Source: Pseudomonas fluorescens
Lineage (GTDB): Bacteria > Pseudomonadota > Gammaproteobacteria > Pseudomonadales > Pseudomonadaceae
NCBI RefSeq assembly: GCF_040448305.1
Contig: NZ_CP148752.1
Span: 186,001-250,000, forward strand
DNA: 64,000 nt
Direction: 5' to 3'
Shown here: positions 34,907-43,805 of the stretch, piece after piece
Layout: each line of letters opens with the position of its first letter
Position numbering within the stretch: position 1 is the first letter of the stretch
Made by a program: the position numbers and the translations under genes
The notes under the pieces: model-generated
What the model was told of the DNA's origin: nothing
What the model saw: the letters and a program-made list of their open reading frames with translations, nothing else
Databases searched by the model: none

Positions 34907-35809
34907 TTAGTGACGAGTATCTGACGGCGTCTCGATACCCGCGCCGGCGAACAATTGAGTGACATCGGCCGCGTCAAACAGGTAGCGCTGGTTGCAGAAC
35001 TGGCAATCGATTTCGATGTTGCCACCGTGTTCGACCACCAATTGCTGCGCGTCTTCCATACCCAGACTGACCAGCGCATTGGCCGAACGTTCGCGCGAGC
35101 AGCTGCAACGGAAGCGCAGCTTCTGCACATCGAACAGGCGCACCTGCTCGTCGTGGTACAGGCGATGCAGCACGGTTTCGTTGTCCAGGCTCAACAGCTC
35201 ATCGGCGGTCAGCGTACCGCCCAGGGTGGTGATGTGCTGCCAGCTGGCGGCACGCTCGTCTTCGTCTTTCAAACGGTCGGCCGGCAGTTGTTGCAGCAAC
35301 AGGCCACGGGCGCGACGACCATCGGCGCAGAGCTTGATGCGGGTGCCAATCTGCTGGGACATGACGAAGTAGTTGGTGAAGCAGTCGGACAACGTTTCGC
35401 CATCCAGATCGACGACGCCCTGGTAGCGTTGGCCCCGTTTCGGGTCGACGGTCAACGTCAGCGAGCCATCCGGCATCAAGTCAGCCAGGGTAGCGTCGGG
35501 GGCAATCCGGTCCGCCTCGTAACGGGCCAGGCCACGGATCTCGCGCTCGCTGGAGCACTCGATCATCAGCAGCGGGATCGGGCCTTCGGAGCGTGCCTGC
35601 AGAATCAGCAAGCCATCGAACTTCAACGTGCCAACCAGCAACGATGCGGCCGCCATCAGCTCGCCGAGCAGTTGCGCGACCGGCTGCGGGTAGGCGTGTT
35701 TGGCCAGGACTTCGGCGTAGCTGAGCTCCAACGAGACCAGTTCGCCACGGGTGTCGCTGTCATCGAAGATGAAGCGTTGTGTGAAGTCGTTATCCGCGTG
35801 ATCGGTCAT
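34907..35809 (-). CDS. hslO: Hsp33 redox-regulated chaperone
   Basis: A 300-residue cytoplasmic holdase. The four zinc Cys lie in the C-terminal domain as CSC (235, 237) and CQFC (269, 272). Oxidation releases zinc and activates the chaperone under oxidative heat stress. The N-terminal domain has the usual SLELSYAEVLAKHAYPQPV and LLGELMAAASLL. It starts at ATG 35809. pckA follows it on the same strand after 180 bp. Confidence 0.96.
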   Translation of the reverse strand: MTDHADNDFTQRFIFDDSDTRGELVSLELSYAEVLAKHAYPQPVAQLLGELMAAASLLVGTLKFDGLLILQARSEGPIPLLMIECSSEREIRGLARYEADRIAPDATLADLMPDGSLTLTVDPKRGQRYQGVVDLDGETLSDCFTNYFVMSQQIGTRIKLCADGRRARGLLLQQLPADRLKDEDERAASWQHITTLGGTLTADELLSLDNETVLHRLYHDEQVRLFDVQKLRFRCSCSRERSANALVSLGMEDAQQLVVEHGGNIEIDCQFCNQRYLFDAADVTQLFAGAGIETPSDTRH

Positions 35810-36172
35810 AGGTCTGGGTATCTGAATTAGTGAAAAAGGTTACAGGAAACAAGAAATTTACCCTGCGCCACCCCTCGGGTGCGCAACGTTCAGCCATGAA
35901 AGGCATTTTATGAACAATCCGGGCCTGATCCAAGCAAGGTGGAACAAGCGCTGATGGGTTTTGGGTCGTTTCCCGCCCCGCACTGCTGGCAATGTGGTTA
36001 TGGCCTACAGGTCAGAGACTGTGTGTGATTTTCGACGAGCGGCGATATCGTCCATGCGATGCACTGCTGGCGAAGCACAGATATGGATGCGCAAAGGGTC
36101 AATTGCAAGTCTTGGCCTTAAGACGTGGTGAGGCCGGGCGAGTGCGCGGCAATCGCCCGAGAAATATCTGAA
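35810..36172. other. Intergenic region between hslR and hslO
   Basis: 363 bp between two minus-strand genes. Nothing recognisable was seen apart from the presumed hslO promoter near its left end; no credible small ORF or hairpin with a T-run. Confidence 0.4.
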
Positions 36173-36580
36173 TTAGTCGTCGTTACTGCTGCCACGAAAC
36201 TTGAACAAATCCCGCCGCTGTTTCTTGCTCGGCTTACCGTCAGTGCTTACGCCCAGGGCTCCGGCTTTTCTTTGTGCCGCGGCCTCTTCGCGCTTGGCGA
36301 TGCTGGCCAGGGTTTCGGCATACAAGGATTGCGCCTCCGGGGCGCCGCGACGAACGATCGACAGTGCCAGGACCACCACCGTGCGCTCCTCGAATCCGGT
36401 GCGAATCACGAACTCATCGCCGATTCGTGGCTCTTTACCCGGCTTGCAACGTTCGCCCCGGCAATGCACCTTGCCGCTTTCAATCGCCGCCTTGGCCAAG
36501 GCGCGGGTTTTGTAGAATCGTGCAGCCCACAACCATTTATCGAGGCGGACTTTGTCGTCCTCTTCGTTTTTTTGTGCCAT
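36173..36580 (-). CDS. hslR: Hsp15, ribosome-associated heat-shock protein (S4 domain)
   Basis: A 135-residue RNA-binding protein. The S4 domain occupies about residues 11-70 (VRLDKWLWAARFYKTRALAK, IESGKVHCRGERCKPGKEP), followed by a basic C-terminal tail ending in KKQRRDLFKF. Hsp15 binds free 50S subunits that still carry a nascent chain and helps recycle them. Neighbour hslO is a partner by stress response, as in other gamma-proteobacteria. Confidence 0.94.
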   Translation of the reverse strand: MAQKNEEDDKVRLDKWLWAARFYKTRALAKAAIESGKVHCRGERCKPGKEPRIGDEFVIRTGFEERTVVVLALSIVRRGAPEAQSLYAETLASIAKREEAAAQRKAGALGVSTDGKPSKKQRRDLFKFRGSSNDD

Positions 36581-36796
36581 GGAATTTCCTCATTCTGAAA
36601 TATTGGTGAACTGTACTACCGTTTCTGTCGTACCAAGAATTACTCCATCCCGGACTACAATGCTGACATTCCATAACCTCCTTGTGAGACTGGAAATCCG
36701 GGCTGTAGATATCTGTCGCCTTTTAACCATTATTCTGCGTGAATACCGCGAATTTGGCCGCCTGCGGCCACTGCGGTTTCTACCGGTTGAGCAATT

Positions 36797-37276
36797 TTGA
36801 AGACATTTGACCATTTGACCGTTGTCGGTCTGCGCGAGTGGGTGGCGCTCCCTGATTTGGGAGTCGCCGGCCTTCGGGCAAAAATCGACACCGGCGCCAG
36901 CACCTCCAGCCTGCATGCCACCGACATCGAGACATTTGACCGGGACGGTGAGCAGTGGGTGCGCTTCACGGCGCACCTGGGCACGGTGGTTCAGTTGCGT
37001 CACCGGCGCTGCGAAGCACCGCTGGTGACGAGGAAAACCATTAAAAGCTCAAACGGTCACGCGCAGGTGCGATACGTGATCAGCACCACCCTGGCCCTTG
37101 GTGATCGGGTCTGGCGGGTCGAGTTCACGCTCGCCTGCCGCAAGTCCATGCGTTATCGCCTGTTGCTCGGTTCCAAAGCCCTGATCCACGGCCAGTTGGT
37201 GGTCAATCCGGGCATCAAGTATGTACAAGACAAGCCGGTGTTCCCGGTATCTACCTCCTCCACAGGTGTTGCATGA
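36797..37276 (+). CDS. rimB: RimB-like retropepsin-type protease (ATP-dependent zinc protease family)
   Basis: A 159-residue protein starting at TTG 36797; no ATG is available before the conserved region. The aspartyl-protease signature is seen as AKIDTGASTSSLHA, with a second conserved stretch RYRLLLGSKALI. In P. fluorescens SBW25 this family member (RimB) works with the glutamate ligase RimK on ribosomal protein S6. The rimK start overlaps its stop by four bases. No clear rimA gene was found upstream. Confidence 0.85.
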   Translation: MKTFDHLTVVGLREWVALPDLGVAGLRAKIDTGASTSSLHATDIETFDRDGEQWVRFTAHLGTVVQLRHRRCEAPLVTRKTIKSSNGHAQVRYVISTTLALGDRVWRVEFTLACRKSMRYRLLLGSKALIHGQLVVNPGIKYVQDKPVFPVSTSSTGVA

Positions 37277-38178
37277 AGATCGCTGTGCTGTCGCGGAATC
37301 CGCGTCTGTATTCCACCCGTCGTCTGGTCGAAGCCGGTACCGAGCGTGGCCATGAAATGGTGGTGGTCGACACCTTGCGCGCCTACATGAACATCGCCAG
37401 CCACAAGCCGCAGATCCACTACCGCGGCAAACCGCTGGAAGGCTTCGATGCGGTGATTCCACGGATCGGCGCATCCGTGACCTTTTATGGCTGTGCAGTG
37501 CTGCGCCAGTTCGAAATGATGGGGGTATTCCCGCTCAACGAATCGGTGGCCATTGCCCGTTCGCGGGACAAGCTGCGTTCGCTGCAATTGTTGTCCCGTC
37601 GCGGGATCGGTCTGCCGGTGACCGGGTTTGCCCACTCCCCCGATGACATTCCCGACCTGATCGAAATGGTCAACGGCGCGCCGTTGGTGATCAAGGTGCT
37701 GGAAGGCACCCAAGGCATCGGCGTGGTGCTGTGCGAAACCGCCACGGCCGCAGAATCGGTGATCGAGGCGTTCATGGGCCTCAAGCAGAACATCATGGTT
37801 CAGGAGTACATCAAGGAAGCCGGTGGTGCGGACATTCGCTGCTTCGTCGTCGGTGACAAGGTGATTGCGGCGATGAAGCGCCAGGCCAAACCCGGCGAGT
37901 TTCGCTCCAACCTGCATCGCGGCGGCAGTGCGAGCCTGATCAAGATCACGCCGGAAGAACGCATGACGGCGTTGCGTGCGGCGAAGGTCATGGGGCTGGC
38001 GGTGGCAGGCGTCGACATCCTGCGCTCCAATCACGGGCCGCTGGTGATGGAAGTGAACTCGTCGCCGGGTCTTGAGGGGATTGAGACCACCACCGGGAAA
38101 AATGTGGCGGGGATCATCATTGAGCATCTGGAGAAGAATGGTGGGCCGAATATGACGCGGACCAAAGGGAAGGGTTAA
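37273..38178 (+). CDS. rimK: RimK, ATP-grasp glutamate ligase acting on ribosomal protein S6
   Basis: A 301-residue ATP-grasp enzyme of standard RimK length. The ATP-grasp core includes APLVIKVLEGTQGIGVVL, MVQEYIKEAGGADIRCFVVG and the metal-binding VMEVNSSPGLEGIE. RimK adds glutamate residues to the C-terminus of S6 and so alters translation and, in plant-associated pseudomonads, the switch between motility and attachment. It is coupled to rimB by an ATGA overlap. Confidence 0.95.
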   Translation: MKIAVLSRNPRLYSTRRLVEAGTERGHEMVVVDTLRAYMNIASHKPQIHYRGKPLEGFDAVIPRIGASVTFYGCAVLRQFEMMGVFPLNESVAIARSRDKLRSLQLLSRRGIGLPVTGFAHSPDDIPDLIEMVNGAPLVIKVLEGTQGIGVVLCETATAAESVIEAFMGLKQNIMVQEYIKEAGGADIRCFVVGDKVIAAMKRQAKPGEFRSNLHRGGSASLIKITPEERMTALRAAKVMGLAVAGVDILRSNHGPLVMEVNSSPGLEGIETTTGKNVAGIIIEHLEKNGGPNMTRTKGKG

Positions 38179-38210
38179 ACCTCGAGCCTTGTGGCGGCAG
38201 TGAGGCCGCC

Positions 38211-38302
38211 TTCGCGGGCAAGCCCGCTCCCACAGTGGATCGTTGGCGGATGCAAATTTCGCGTCCGACACCAATCAATGTGGGAGCGAGCCTGCTCGCG
38301 AT
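38211..38302. repeat. REPIN (GAGCGAGCCTGCTCGC family)
   Basis: Arms TTCGCGGGCAAGCCCGCTCC (38211-38230) and TGTGGGAGCGAGCCTGCTCG (38279-38298) lie between the convergent 3' ends of rimK and envZ. Confidence 0.85.
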
Positions 38303-38334
38303 GGGGCCATAAGCCCCACTGAAAAAATCAGGTT

Positions 38335-39648
38335 TTAAACGGCATCCCGCGGCAGCATCAACCCCAACGGCAACCGTACCCGCGCTTCCAGCCCACCGCC
38401 CGAGCGGTTACGCAGCTCAACGTTGCCGCCATGCATCGAAGCAATCCGCTTCACGATTGCCAATCCCAACCCGGTGCCCTTGCCACCCCGGGCACGATCA
38501 CCGCGGGTGAACGGGTTGAAGATCGCCTCCAGCTCCGACGGATCGATCCCGGCACCACGGTCCATGACGCTCAGCACCACATACGGTGCGCTGGTGTCCC
38601 CGGATACATACGCCGCCACCTCCACACCACTACCGGCATGATGCAACGCATTACCGATCAGGTTGTTCAGCAGTCGTTTCATCGACACACGACGCAACGG
38701 GAACGGCTGGATAGGCTCCAGGCGCAGTCGCACTCTCTCTTCATTCTGGTTATAGGGCGCGGCGACCTCACGGACCAGGTCACTCAGGTCGACCTCTTCC
38801 ACCGACTCGTCACGCCCGTCGCGAATGAACGCCAGGAACTGATCGAGAATCGCGTCCATGTCTTCGATGTCACGCACCATGTCGTCAGTCAGGTCGGTGT
38901 GATCGCCCATCAGTTCCAGGGACAGGCGCAAGCGTGTCAACGGCGTACGCAAGTCGTGGGACACCCCGGCCAGCATCAGCTCGCGCTCGCGACCGGCCTG
39001 TTCGACGTCTTCGGCCATCTGGTTGAAGGCGCGGTAAACCTCGGTCATCTCACTCGGCGTATCGCTGATTGGCAGGCGCACGCTGCGGCCCTGGCCAAGT
39101 TGCCGCGCGGCATACACCAGACGCTTCAAAGGCTGATTGAGCTGGCTGACGAAGATCCAGGCCGAAGCGGTAGACAGCAGGCCAATTGCGAGGAACCAGC
39201 CCAGCACGTTCCAGATTTTCTGGCCGCGCAACGGATGGGGATAAAGCGGTACCTTCAGCCAGCCATCGCCCAGGCTCGGTGCCCGAACCCACAGCGCTGG
39301 TGGCGAATGCATGCGTAACCGGACTTCAGTGTCGGCACCCAGCTCCGACTGCATCTGCCGCTGGTAAATCTCGCTGTAAGGCCAGTGCTGTTCGCCTTCC
39401 GGCACGCCGGCACCCACCACCCGGATCAGGGTCGCGGCCTCGGCGATCTTGCCGCGGTTTTCTTCATCGGCAGCCCAATAGGCGCGCAGCGTCAGGGCGA
39501 CACCGTGGCTGTACTGGCGGTCCACCAGAACGTCTTCGTTCATCAGCAGATAAACCAGGGTCAGCGCTTTGGAGAAGAGTACGACGATCAGCACCAGCCA
39601 AAGGGTGCGGGAGAAGAAGCTCTGGGGAAACCAAACGGGGGTTTTCAT
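38335..39648 (-). CDS. envZ: EnvZ-type sensor histidine kinase
   Basis: A 437-residue inner-membrane kinase. Helix 1 is at about 16-36 and helix 2 at about 149-168, around a periplasmic domain of some 110 residues, followed by a HAMP domain (QLNQPLKRLVYAARQLGQGR). The phospho-accepting His231 lies in GVSHDLRTPLTRLRL, with the ATP-binding boxes RLLNNLIGNALHHAG, DRGAGIDP and GKGTGLGLAIVKRI. It is the cognate kinase of OmpR just upstream and probably senses osmolarity or envelope change. Confidence 0.94.
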   Translation of the reverse strand: MKTPVWFPQSFFSRTLWLVLIVVLFSKALTLVYLLMNEDVLVDRQYSHGVALTLRAYWAADEENRGKIAEAATLIRVVGAGVPEGEQHWPYSEIYQRQMQSELGADTEVRLRMHSPPALWVRAPSLGDGWLKVPLYPHPLRGQKIWNVLGWFLAIGLLSTASAWIFVSQLNQPLKRLVYAARQLGQGRSVRLPISDTPSEMTEVYRAFNQMAEDVEQAGRERELMLAGVSHDLRTPLTRLRLSLELMGDHTDLTDDMVRDIEDMDAILDQFLAFIRDGRDESVEEVDLSDLVREVAAPYNQNEERVRLRLEPIQPFPLRRVSMKRLLNNLIGNALHHAGSGVEVAAYVSGDTSAPYVVLSVMDRGAGIDPSELEAIFNPFTRGDRARGGKGTGLGLAIVKRIASMHGGNVELRNRSGGGLEARVRLPLGLMLPRDAV

Positions 39649-39763
39649 GGATAACCGTTAAACACTTGCAGGAGCGAGCGATGCTCGCATATTGCGGATC
39701 GCGAGTCTGCGGACAGGATCGATTGACCCGCTGTCCGCGTGACCCGCTCCTACAAATCGCCAA

Positions 39764-40504
39764 TCACTTGGTGGCGGTACCATCCGGTACAAACACGTAA
39801 CCCACGCCCCAGACAGTCTGGATGTAACGCGGTTTGGACGGATCGGGCTCGATCATCCGGCGCAGACGGGAAATCTGCACATCGATGGAGCGCTCCAGGG
39901 CATCCCACTCGCGGCCACGGGCCAGGTTCATCAGTTTGTCGCGGGTCAACGGTTGACGCGCGTTCATCACCAGGGCCTTGAGTACAGCGAACTCACCGGT
40001 GGTGAGCATGTGCACTTCTTCGCCGCGCTTGAGCTCGCGGGTAGCCAGGGACAACTCGTAGTCACCGAAGGTCACGCTTTCGTCTTCGCTGCCTGGCGCG
40101 CCCGGTACCGGAGCCGACTGGCGACGCAGGACCGCTTTGACGCGAGCCATCAGCTCATCGGGGTTGAACGGCTTGGCCAGGTAATCGTCGGCGCCCAGCT
40201 CCAGGCCCTTGATGCGGCTCAGCTCGTCGCCCTTGGCGGTGAGCATGATGATCGGAATCTGGTTGTTCGCATTGCGCAGACGGCGGCAGGCGGTCAGGCC
40301 GTCTTCGCCGGGCAACATCAGGTCGAGGACGACCAGGTTGAACACTTCGCGCGCCAGCAGGCGATCCATTTGCTCGGTGTTCGGTACGGCGCGGGCGCGG
40401 TAGCCCTTGCTGACGAAAAAACGCTCCAGCAGGCTGCTGAGCCCCGGATCGTCGTCAACGATAAGAATTTTTTCGCCTTCAGCAGTTTGTGCAGTGCTGC
40501 TCAT
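39764..40504 (-). CDS. ompR: OmpR-type response regulator
   Basis: A 246-residue regulator. The receiver domain (about 11-125) has the acidic pair DDD, the phospho-acceptor Asp61 in LVVLDLMLPGEDG and Lys in LAKPFNPDEL. The winged-helix DNA-binding domain (about 150-240) has RQPLTRDKLMNLARGREWDA and RYIQTVWGVGYVF. It is transcribed ahead of envZ with a 115-bp gap that contains a degenerate REP-like dyad (39665-39756), more than the usual overlap in enteric bacteria. Confidence 0.96.
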   Translation of the reverse strand: MSSTAQTAEGEKILIVDDDPGLSSLLERFFVSKGYRARAVPNTEQMDRLLAREVFNLVVLDLMLPGEDGLTACRRLRNANNQIPIIMLTAKGDELSRIKGLELGADDYLAKPFNPDELMARVKAVLRRQSAPVPGAPGSEDESVTFGDYELSLATRELKRGEEVHMLTTGEFAVLKALVMNARQPLTRDKLMNLARGREWDALERSIDVQISRLRRMIEPDPSKPRYIQTVWGVGYVFVPDGTATK

Positions 40505-40865
40505 TGGATGCTCCTTTGATCTCGGCGCGCATTATGGCGTAGCTGCCGTTATACGCACCGTGTGCATTGTTAGCAGATTTTTCCTTTAGTGCCAGAAAAC
40601 CGGCCATTGCACCGGCAACCCGCGATGCCCCCGAATGCCGTAACGCTGGTTATAATGCGCGGCCTTTTGTGTCAGGCAACATCAGACAGGTACTACAGAC
40701 GGACACCATTTTTTTTCATGGCGTCGGCAGTAATTGTTCGATTTCACGGGTCAACGGGATACCTTTTGATCCAGGTAGCGGCGCAGGTCAGGCCGCTCAA
40801 CCAGACTCGCCGAGGCCCTATCCCTGCGCCTGCGAGCCTGCTTTCACAATTTGTCAGGTGGTTTT
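40505..40865. other. ompR-tex divergent intergenic region
   Basis: 361 bp. A perfect TATAAT lies at 40651-40656 on the plus strand, in GCTGGTTATAATGCGCGG, and is a good -10 for a transcript leading to tex, although no matching -35 was seen. The long 5' UTR (about 200 bp) holds no recognised riboswitch. Confidence 0.45.
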
Positions 40866-43190
40866 ATGGACAGCATCAACAGCCGCATCGCCGAGGAACT
40901 CGGTGTACGCCCACAACAGGTCGAAGCGGCCGTCGCGCTACTCGATGAAGGCTCTACCGTTCCCTTCATCGCCCGTTACCGGAAAGAAGTGACCGGCAGC
41001 CTCGACGATACGCAATTGCGTCATCTGGAAGAGCGCCTGCGCTACCTGCGAGAACTCGACGAACGGCGTATCAGCATCCTCGCCAGCATCCAGGAGCAGG
41101 GCAAGCTGACCCCGCAACTTGAGCGCGACATCAAGCTCGCCGACACCAAGACCCGTCTCGAAGACTTGTACCTGCCGTACAAGCAGAAGCGCCGCACCAA
41201 GGGCCAGATCGCCCTGGAAGCCGGCCTGGGCGAGCTGGCCGACGGCCTGTTCAACGACCCGTCCCTGAGCCCGGAAACCGAAGCCGCACGCTTCATCGAC
41301 GCGGAAAAAGGCGTGGCCGATGTGAAGGCTGCCCTCGAAGGCGCCAAGTACATCCTGATGGAACGCTTCGCCGAAGACGCAGGCCTGCTGGACAAGCTGC
41401 GCAACTACCTCAAGCAGGAAGCCACCCTCAGTGCCCGCGTGATTGCCGGCAAGGAAGAGGAAGGCGCCAAGTTCCGCGATTACTTCGAACACGACGAACC
41501 GCTGAAAAGCATGCCGTCGCACCGCGCGCTGGCGATTTTCCGTGGTCGCAACGAAGGCATCCTCAGCTCCGCACTGAAAGTCGGCGACGAACTGCCGGGC
41601 ACCATGCACCCGTGCGAAGGCATGATCGGCCAGCAATTCGGCATCCAGAACCAGAACCGCGCCGCCGACAAATGGCTGGGCGAAGTGGTGCGCTGGACCT
41701 GGAAGGTCAAGCTCTACACCCATCTGGAGACTGATTTGCTGGGCGAGCTGCGCGATGGCGCGGAAACCGAAGCGATCAACGTGTTCGCCCACAACCTGCA
41801 CGACCTGCTGCTGTCGGCCCCGGCCGGCCCGCGCGCCACTCTGGGCCTCGACCCGGGCCTGCGCACCGGTTGCAAGGTCGCCGTGGTCGACTCCACCGGC
41901 AAGCTGCTGGATCACGCCACGGTTTACCCGCACGTGCCGCATAACAAGTGGGACCAGACCCTCGCCGTGCTCGCCGCCCTGTGCGCCAAGCACTCGGTGG
42001 ACCTGATCGCCATCGGCAACGGTACCGCCAGCCGCGAGACCGACAAGCTGGCCGCTGAACTGATCAAAAAATACCCGGCCATGAAGATGACCAAGGTCAT
42101 GGTTTCCGAGGCCGGTGCATCGGTTTACTCGGCATCGGAGCTGGCTTCCAAGGAATTCCCGGACCTCGACGTGTCGATCCGTGGCGCCGTGTCGATTGCC
42201 CGACGCCTGCAAGACCCGCTGGCTGAGCTGGTGAAGATCGATCCGAAATCCATCGGCGTCGGCCAGTACCAGCACGACGTGTCGCAGCTGAAACTGGCCC
42301 GTGGCCTGGATGCAGTGGTCGAGGATTGCGTGAACGCCGTCGGCGTCGACGTGAACACGGCTTCCGTGGCGCTGCTGGCACGGATCTCCGGCCTCAACGC
42401 TACCCTGGCGCAGAACATCGTCAGCCACCGCGACGAGCACGGTGCGTTCAAAACCCGAGCAGCCTTGAAGAAAGTCGCGCGCCTGGGCGAGAAAACCTTC
42501 GAACAGGCCGCCGGATTCCTGCGCGTCATGAACGGTGAAAACCCGCTGGACTCGTCGGCGGTTCACCCGGAAGCCTATCCGCTGGTTCAGCGCATCGCCG
42601 CCGAAACCGACCGTGACATCCGCTCGCTGATTGGCGATGCCGCGTTCCTCAAGCGTCTCGATCCGAAGAAGTACACCGATGAAACCTTCGGTCTGCCAAC
42701 CGTGACCGACATCCTTCAGGAGCTTGAAAAGCCTGGGCGCGACCCGCGCCCCGAGTTCAAGACCGCCGAGTTCCAGGAAGGCGTTGAAGACCTCAAGGAC
42801 CTGCAACTGGGCATGATCCTCGAAGGCGTGGTGACCAACGTGACCAACTTTGGCGCGTTCGTCGATATCGGCGTGCATCAGGACGGTTTGGTGCACATCT
42901 CCGCACTTTCGGAGAAGTTCATCAAGGATCCACGGGAAGCGGTGAAGGCCGGTGACGTGGTGAAAGTGAAGGTCATGGAAATCGACATCCCGCGCAAACG
43001 CGTGGGCCTGTCGATGCGCATGAGCGACACCCCGGGCGAGAAAATCGACGGCGCTCGCGGCGCGCGTCCGGGATCGGCGCCACGCCAGTCCCAGAACACC
43101 GCACCGCGCAAGGAAACCACGGCGGCAGCACCGAGCAACAACGCCATGGCTTCGCTGTTCGCCAATGCCAAGCAGTTGAAGAAACGCTGA
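40866..43190 (+). CDS. tex: Tex transcription accessory protein
   Basis: A 774-residue RNA-binding protein. The Tex N-terminal helical domain (RIAEELGVRPQQVEAAVALL) is followed by the YqgF-like RNase H fold (TLGLDPGLRTGCKVAVVDST), a helix-hairpin-helix region and a C-terminal S1 domain (LGMILEGVVTNVTNFGAFVD, GLVHISALS). ATG 40866 has AGGTGG upstream. Tex is needed for toxin gene expression in Bordetella and for fitness in Pseudomonas; its exact molecular role is unclear. The thioesterase gene starts within its stop codon. Confidence 0.96.
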   Translation: MDSINSRIAEELGVRPQQVEAAVALLDEGSTVPFIARYRKEVTGSLDDTQLRHLEERLRYLRELDERRISILASIQEQGKLTPQLERDIKLADTKTRLEDLYLPYKQKRRTKGQIALEAGLGELADGLFNDPSLSPETEAARFIDAEKGVADVKAALEGAKYILMERFAEDAGLLDKLRNYLKQEATLSARVIAGKEEEGAKFRDYFEHDEPLKSMPSHRALAIFRGRNEGILSSALKVGDELPGTMHPCEGMIGQQFGIQNQNRAADKWLGEVVRWTWKVKLYTHLETDLLGELRDGAETEAINVFAHNLHDLLLSAPAGPRATLGLDPGLRTGCKVAVVDSTGKLLDHATVYPHVPHNKWDQTLAVLAALCAKHSVDLIAIGNGTASRETDKLAAELIKKYPAMKMTKVMVSEAGASVYSASELASKEFPDLDVSIRGAVSIARRLQDPLAELVKIDPKSIGVGQYQHDVSQLKLARGLDAVVEDCVNAVGVDVNTASVALLARISGLNATLAQNIVSHRDEHGAFKTRAALKKVARLGEKTFEQAAGFLRVMNGENPLDSSAVHPEAYPLVQRIAAETDRDIRSLIGDAAFLKRLDPKKYTDETFGLPTVTDILQELEKPGRDPRPEFKTAEFQEGVEDLKDLQLGMILEGVVTNVTNFGAFVDIGVHQDGLVHISALSEKFIKDPREAVKAGDVVKVKVMEIDIPRKRVGLSMRMSDTPGEKIDGARGARPGSAPRQSQNTAPRKETTAAAPSNNAMASLFANAKQLKKR

Positions 43191-43573
43191 TGGACATTCC
43201 CGCCGGGCTGACCGAAAGCGCGTTTTTCAAGCTGCTGGGCTGCCGCTTGCACAGTCTGGAAACCGGGCTGGCGCAAGTCGCCCTGGCGCTGGAACCCGAG
43301 CTGCGCAATCGCGGTGGCAAGCTGCACGGCGGGGCCTTGTTCAGCCTGGTGGACATTGCCATGGGGCTGGCCTGTTCCAGCACCCACGGCTTTGACCAGC
43401 AGAGCGCGACCATCGAGTGCAAGATCAACTACATCCGCGCCGTCTCAGACGGCGAGGTGATGTGCACGGCGCGGGTGATCCACCCGGGCCGCCGCACATT
43501 GGTGGTCGAGGCCGATGTGATGCAGGGCGACAAACTGGTCGCAAAAGCACAAGGCACGTTCGCTGTCCTGTAG
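43190..43573 (+). CDS. PaaI-type hotdog thioesterase
   Basis: A 127-residue protein with the hotdog-fold thioesterase pattern: NRGGKLHGGALFSLVDIAMG (the central helix with catalytic Asp/Glu position), then ATIECKINYIRAVSDGEV and GRRTLVVEADVM. It probably hydrolyses an acyl- or aryl-CoA; the substrate is not known. Its ATG overlaps the tex TGA by one base, so it is translationally coupled. Confidence 0.9.
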   Translation: MDIPAGLTESAFFKLLGCRLHSLETGLAQVALALEPELRNRGGKLHGGALFSLVDIAMGLACSSTHGFDQQSATIECKINYIRAVSDGEVMCTARVIHPGRRTLVVEADVMQGDKLVAKAQGTFAVL

Positions 43574-43611
43574 CTAGATGTCATCGATTTGAGTTAATTT
43601 CGGCGCTAAGA

Positions 43612-43714
43612 CCTGTAGGAGCGAGCTTGCTCGCGATGAACGTCAGGGCGCCGTTTTCATTCAGGCACCCCGCGTTATCGTTAACCTCCATCGCGAGCAA
43701 GCTCGCTCCTACAA
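43612..43714. repeat. REPIN (GTAGGAGCGAGCTTGCTCGC family)
   Basis: Arms CTGTAGGAGCGAGCTTGCTC (43613-43632) and ATCGCGAGCAAGCTCGCTCC (43690-43709), with about 60 bp between. The perfect arms suggest a recent copy. Confidence 0.85.
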
Positions 43715-43805
43715 AACCAGGCGAAAACGCCAGTTTTAACCTCACCCTTGTAGACCGTCTTGCCCACCCCCATATTGGGGCGACTGACGCGTGAAGGAAT
43801 CCAAC

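Noticed and set aside
36552..36800. 82-codon frame before rimB as a possible rimA
   Set aside because: Starts inside hslR on the other strand, has no ribosome-binding site, and I could not recognise RimA sequence in it.
40938..42896. 652-codon minus-strand frame inside tex
   Set aside because: Same cause; the plus strand encodes full-length Tex with all its domains.
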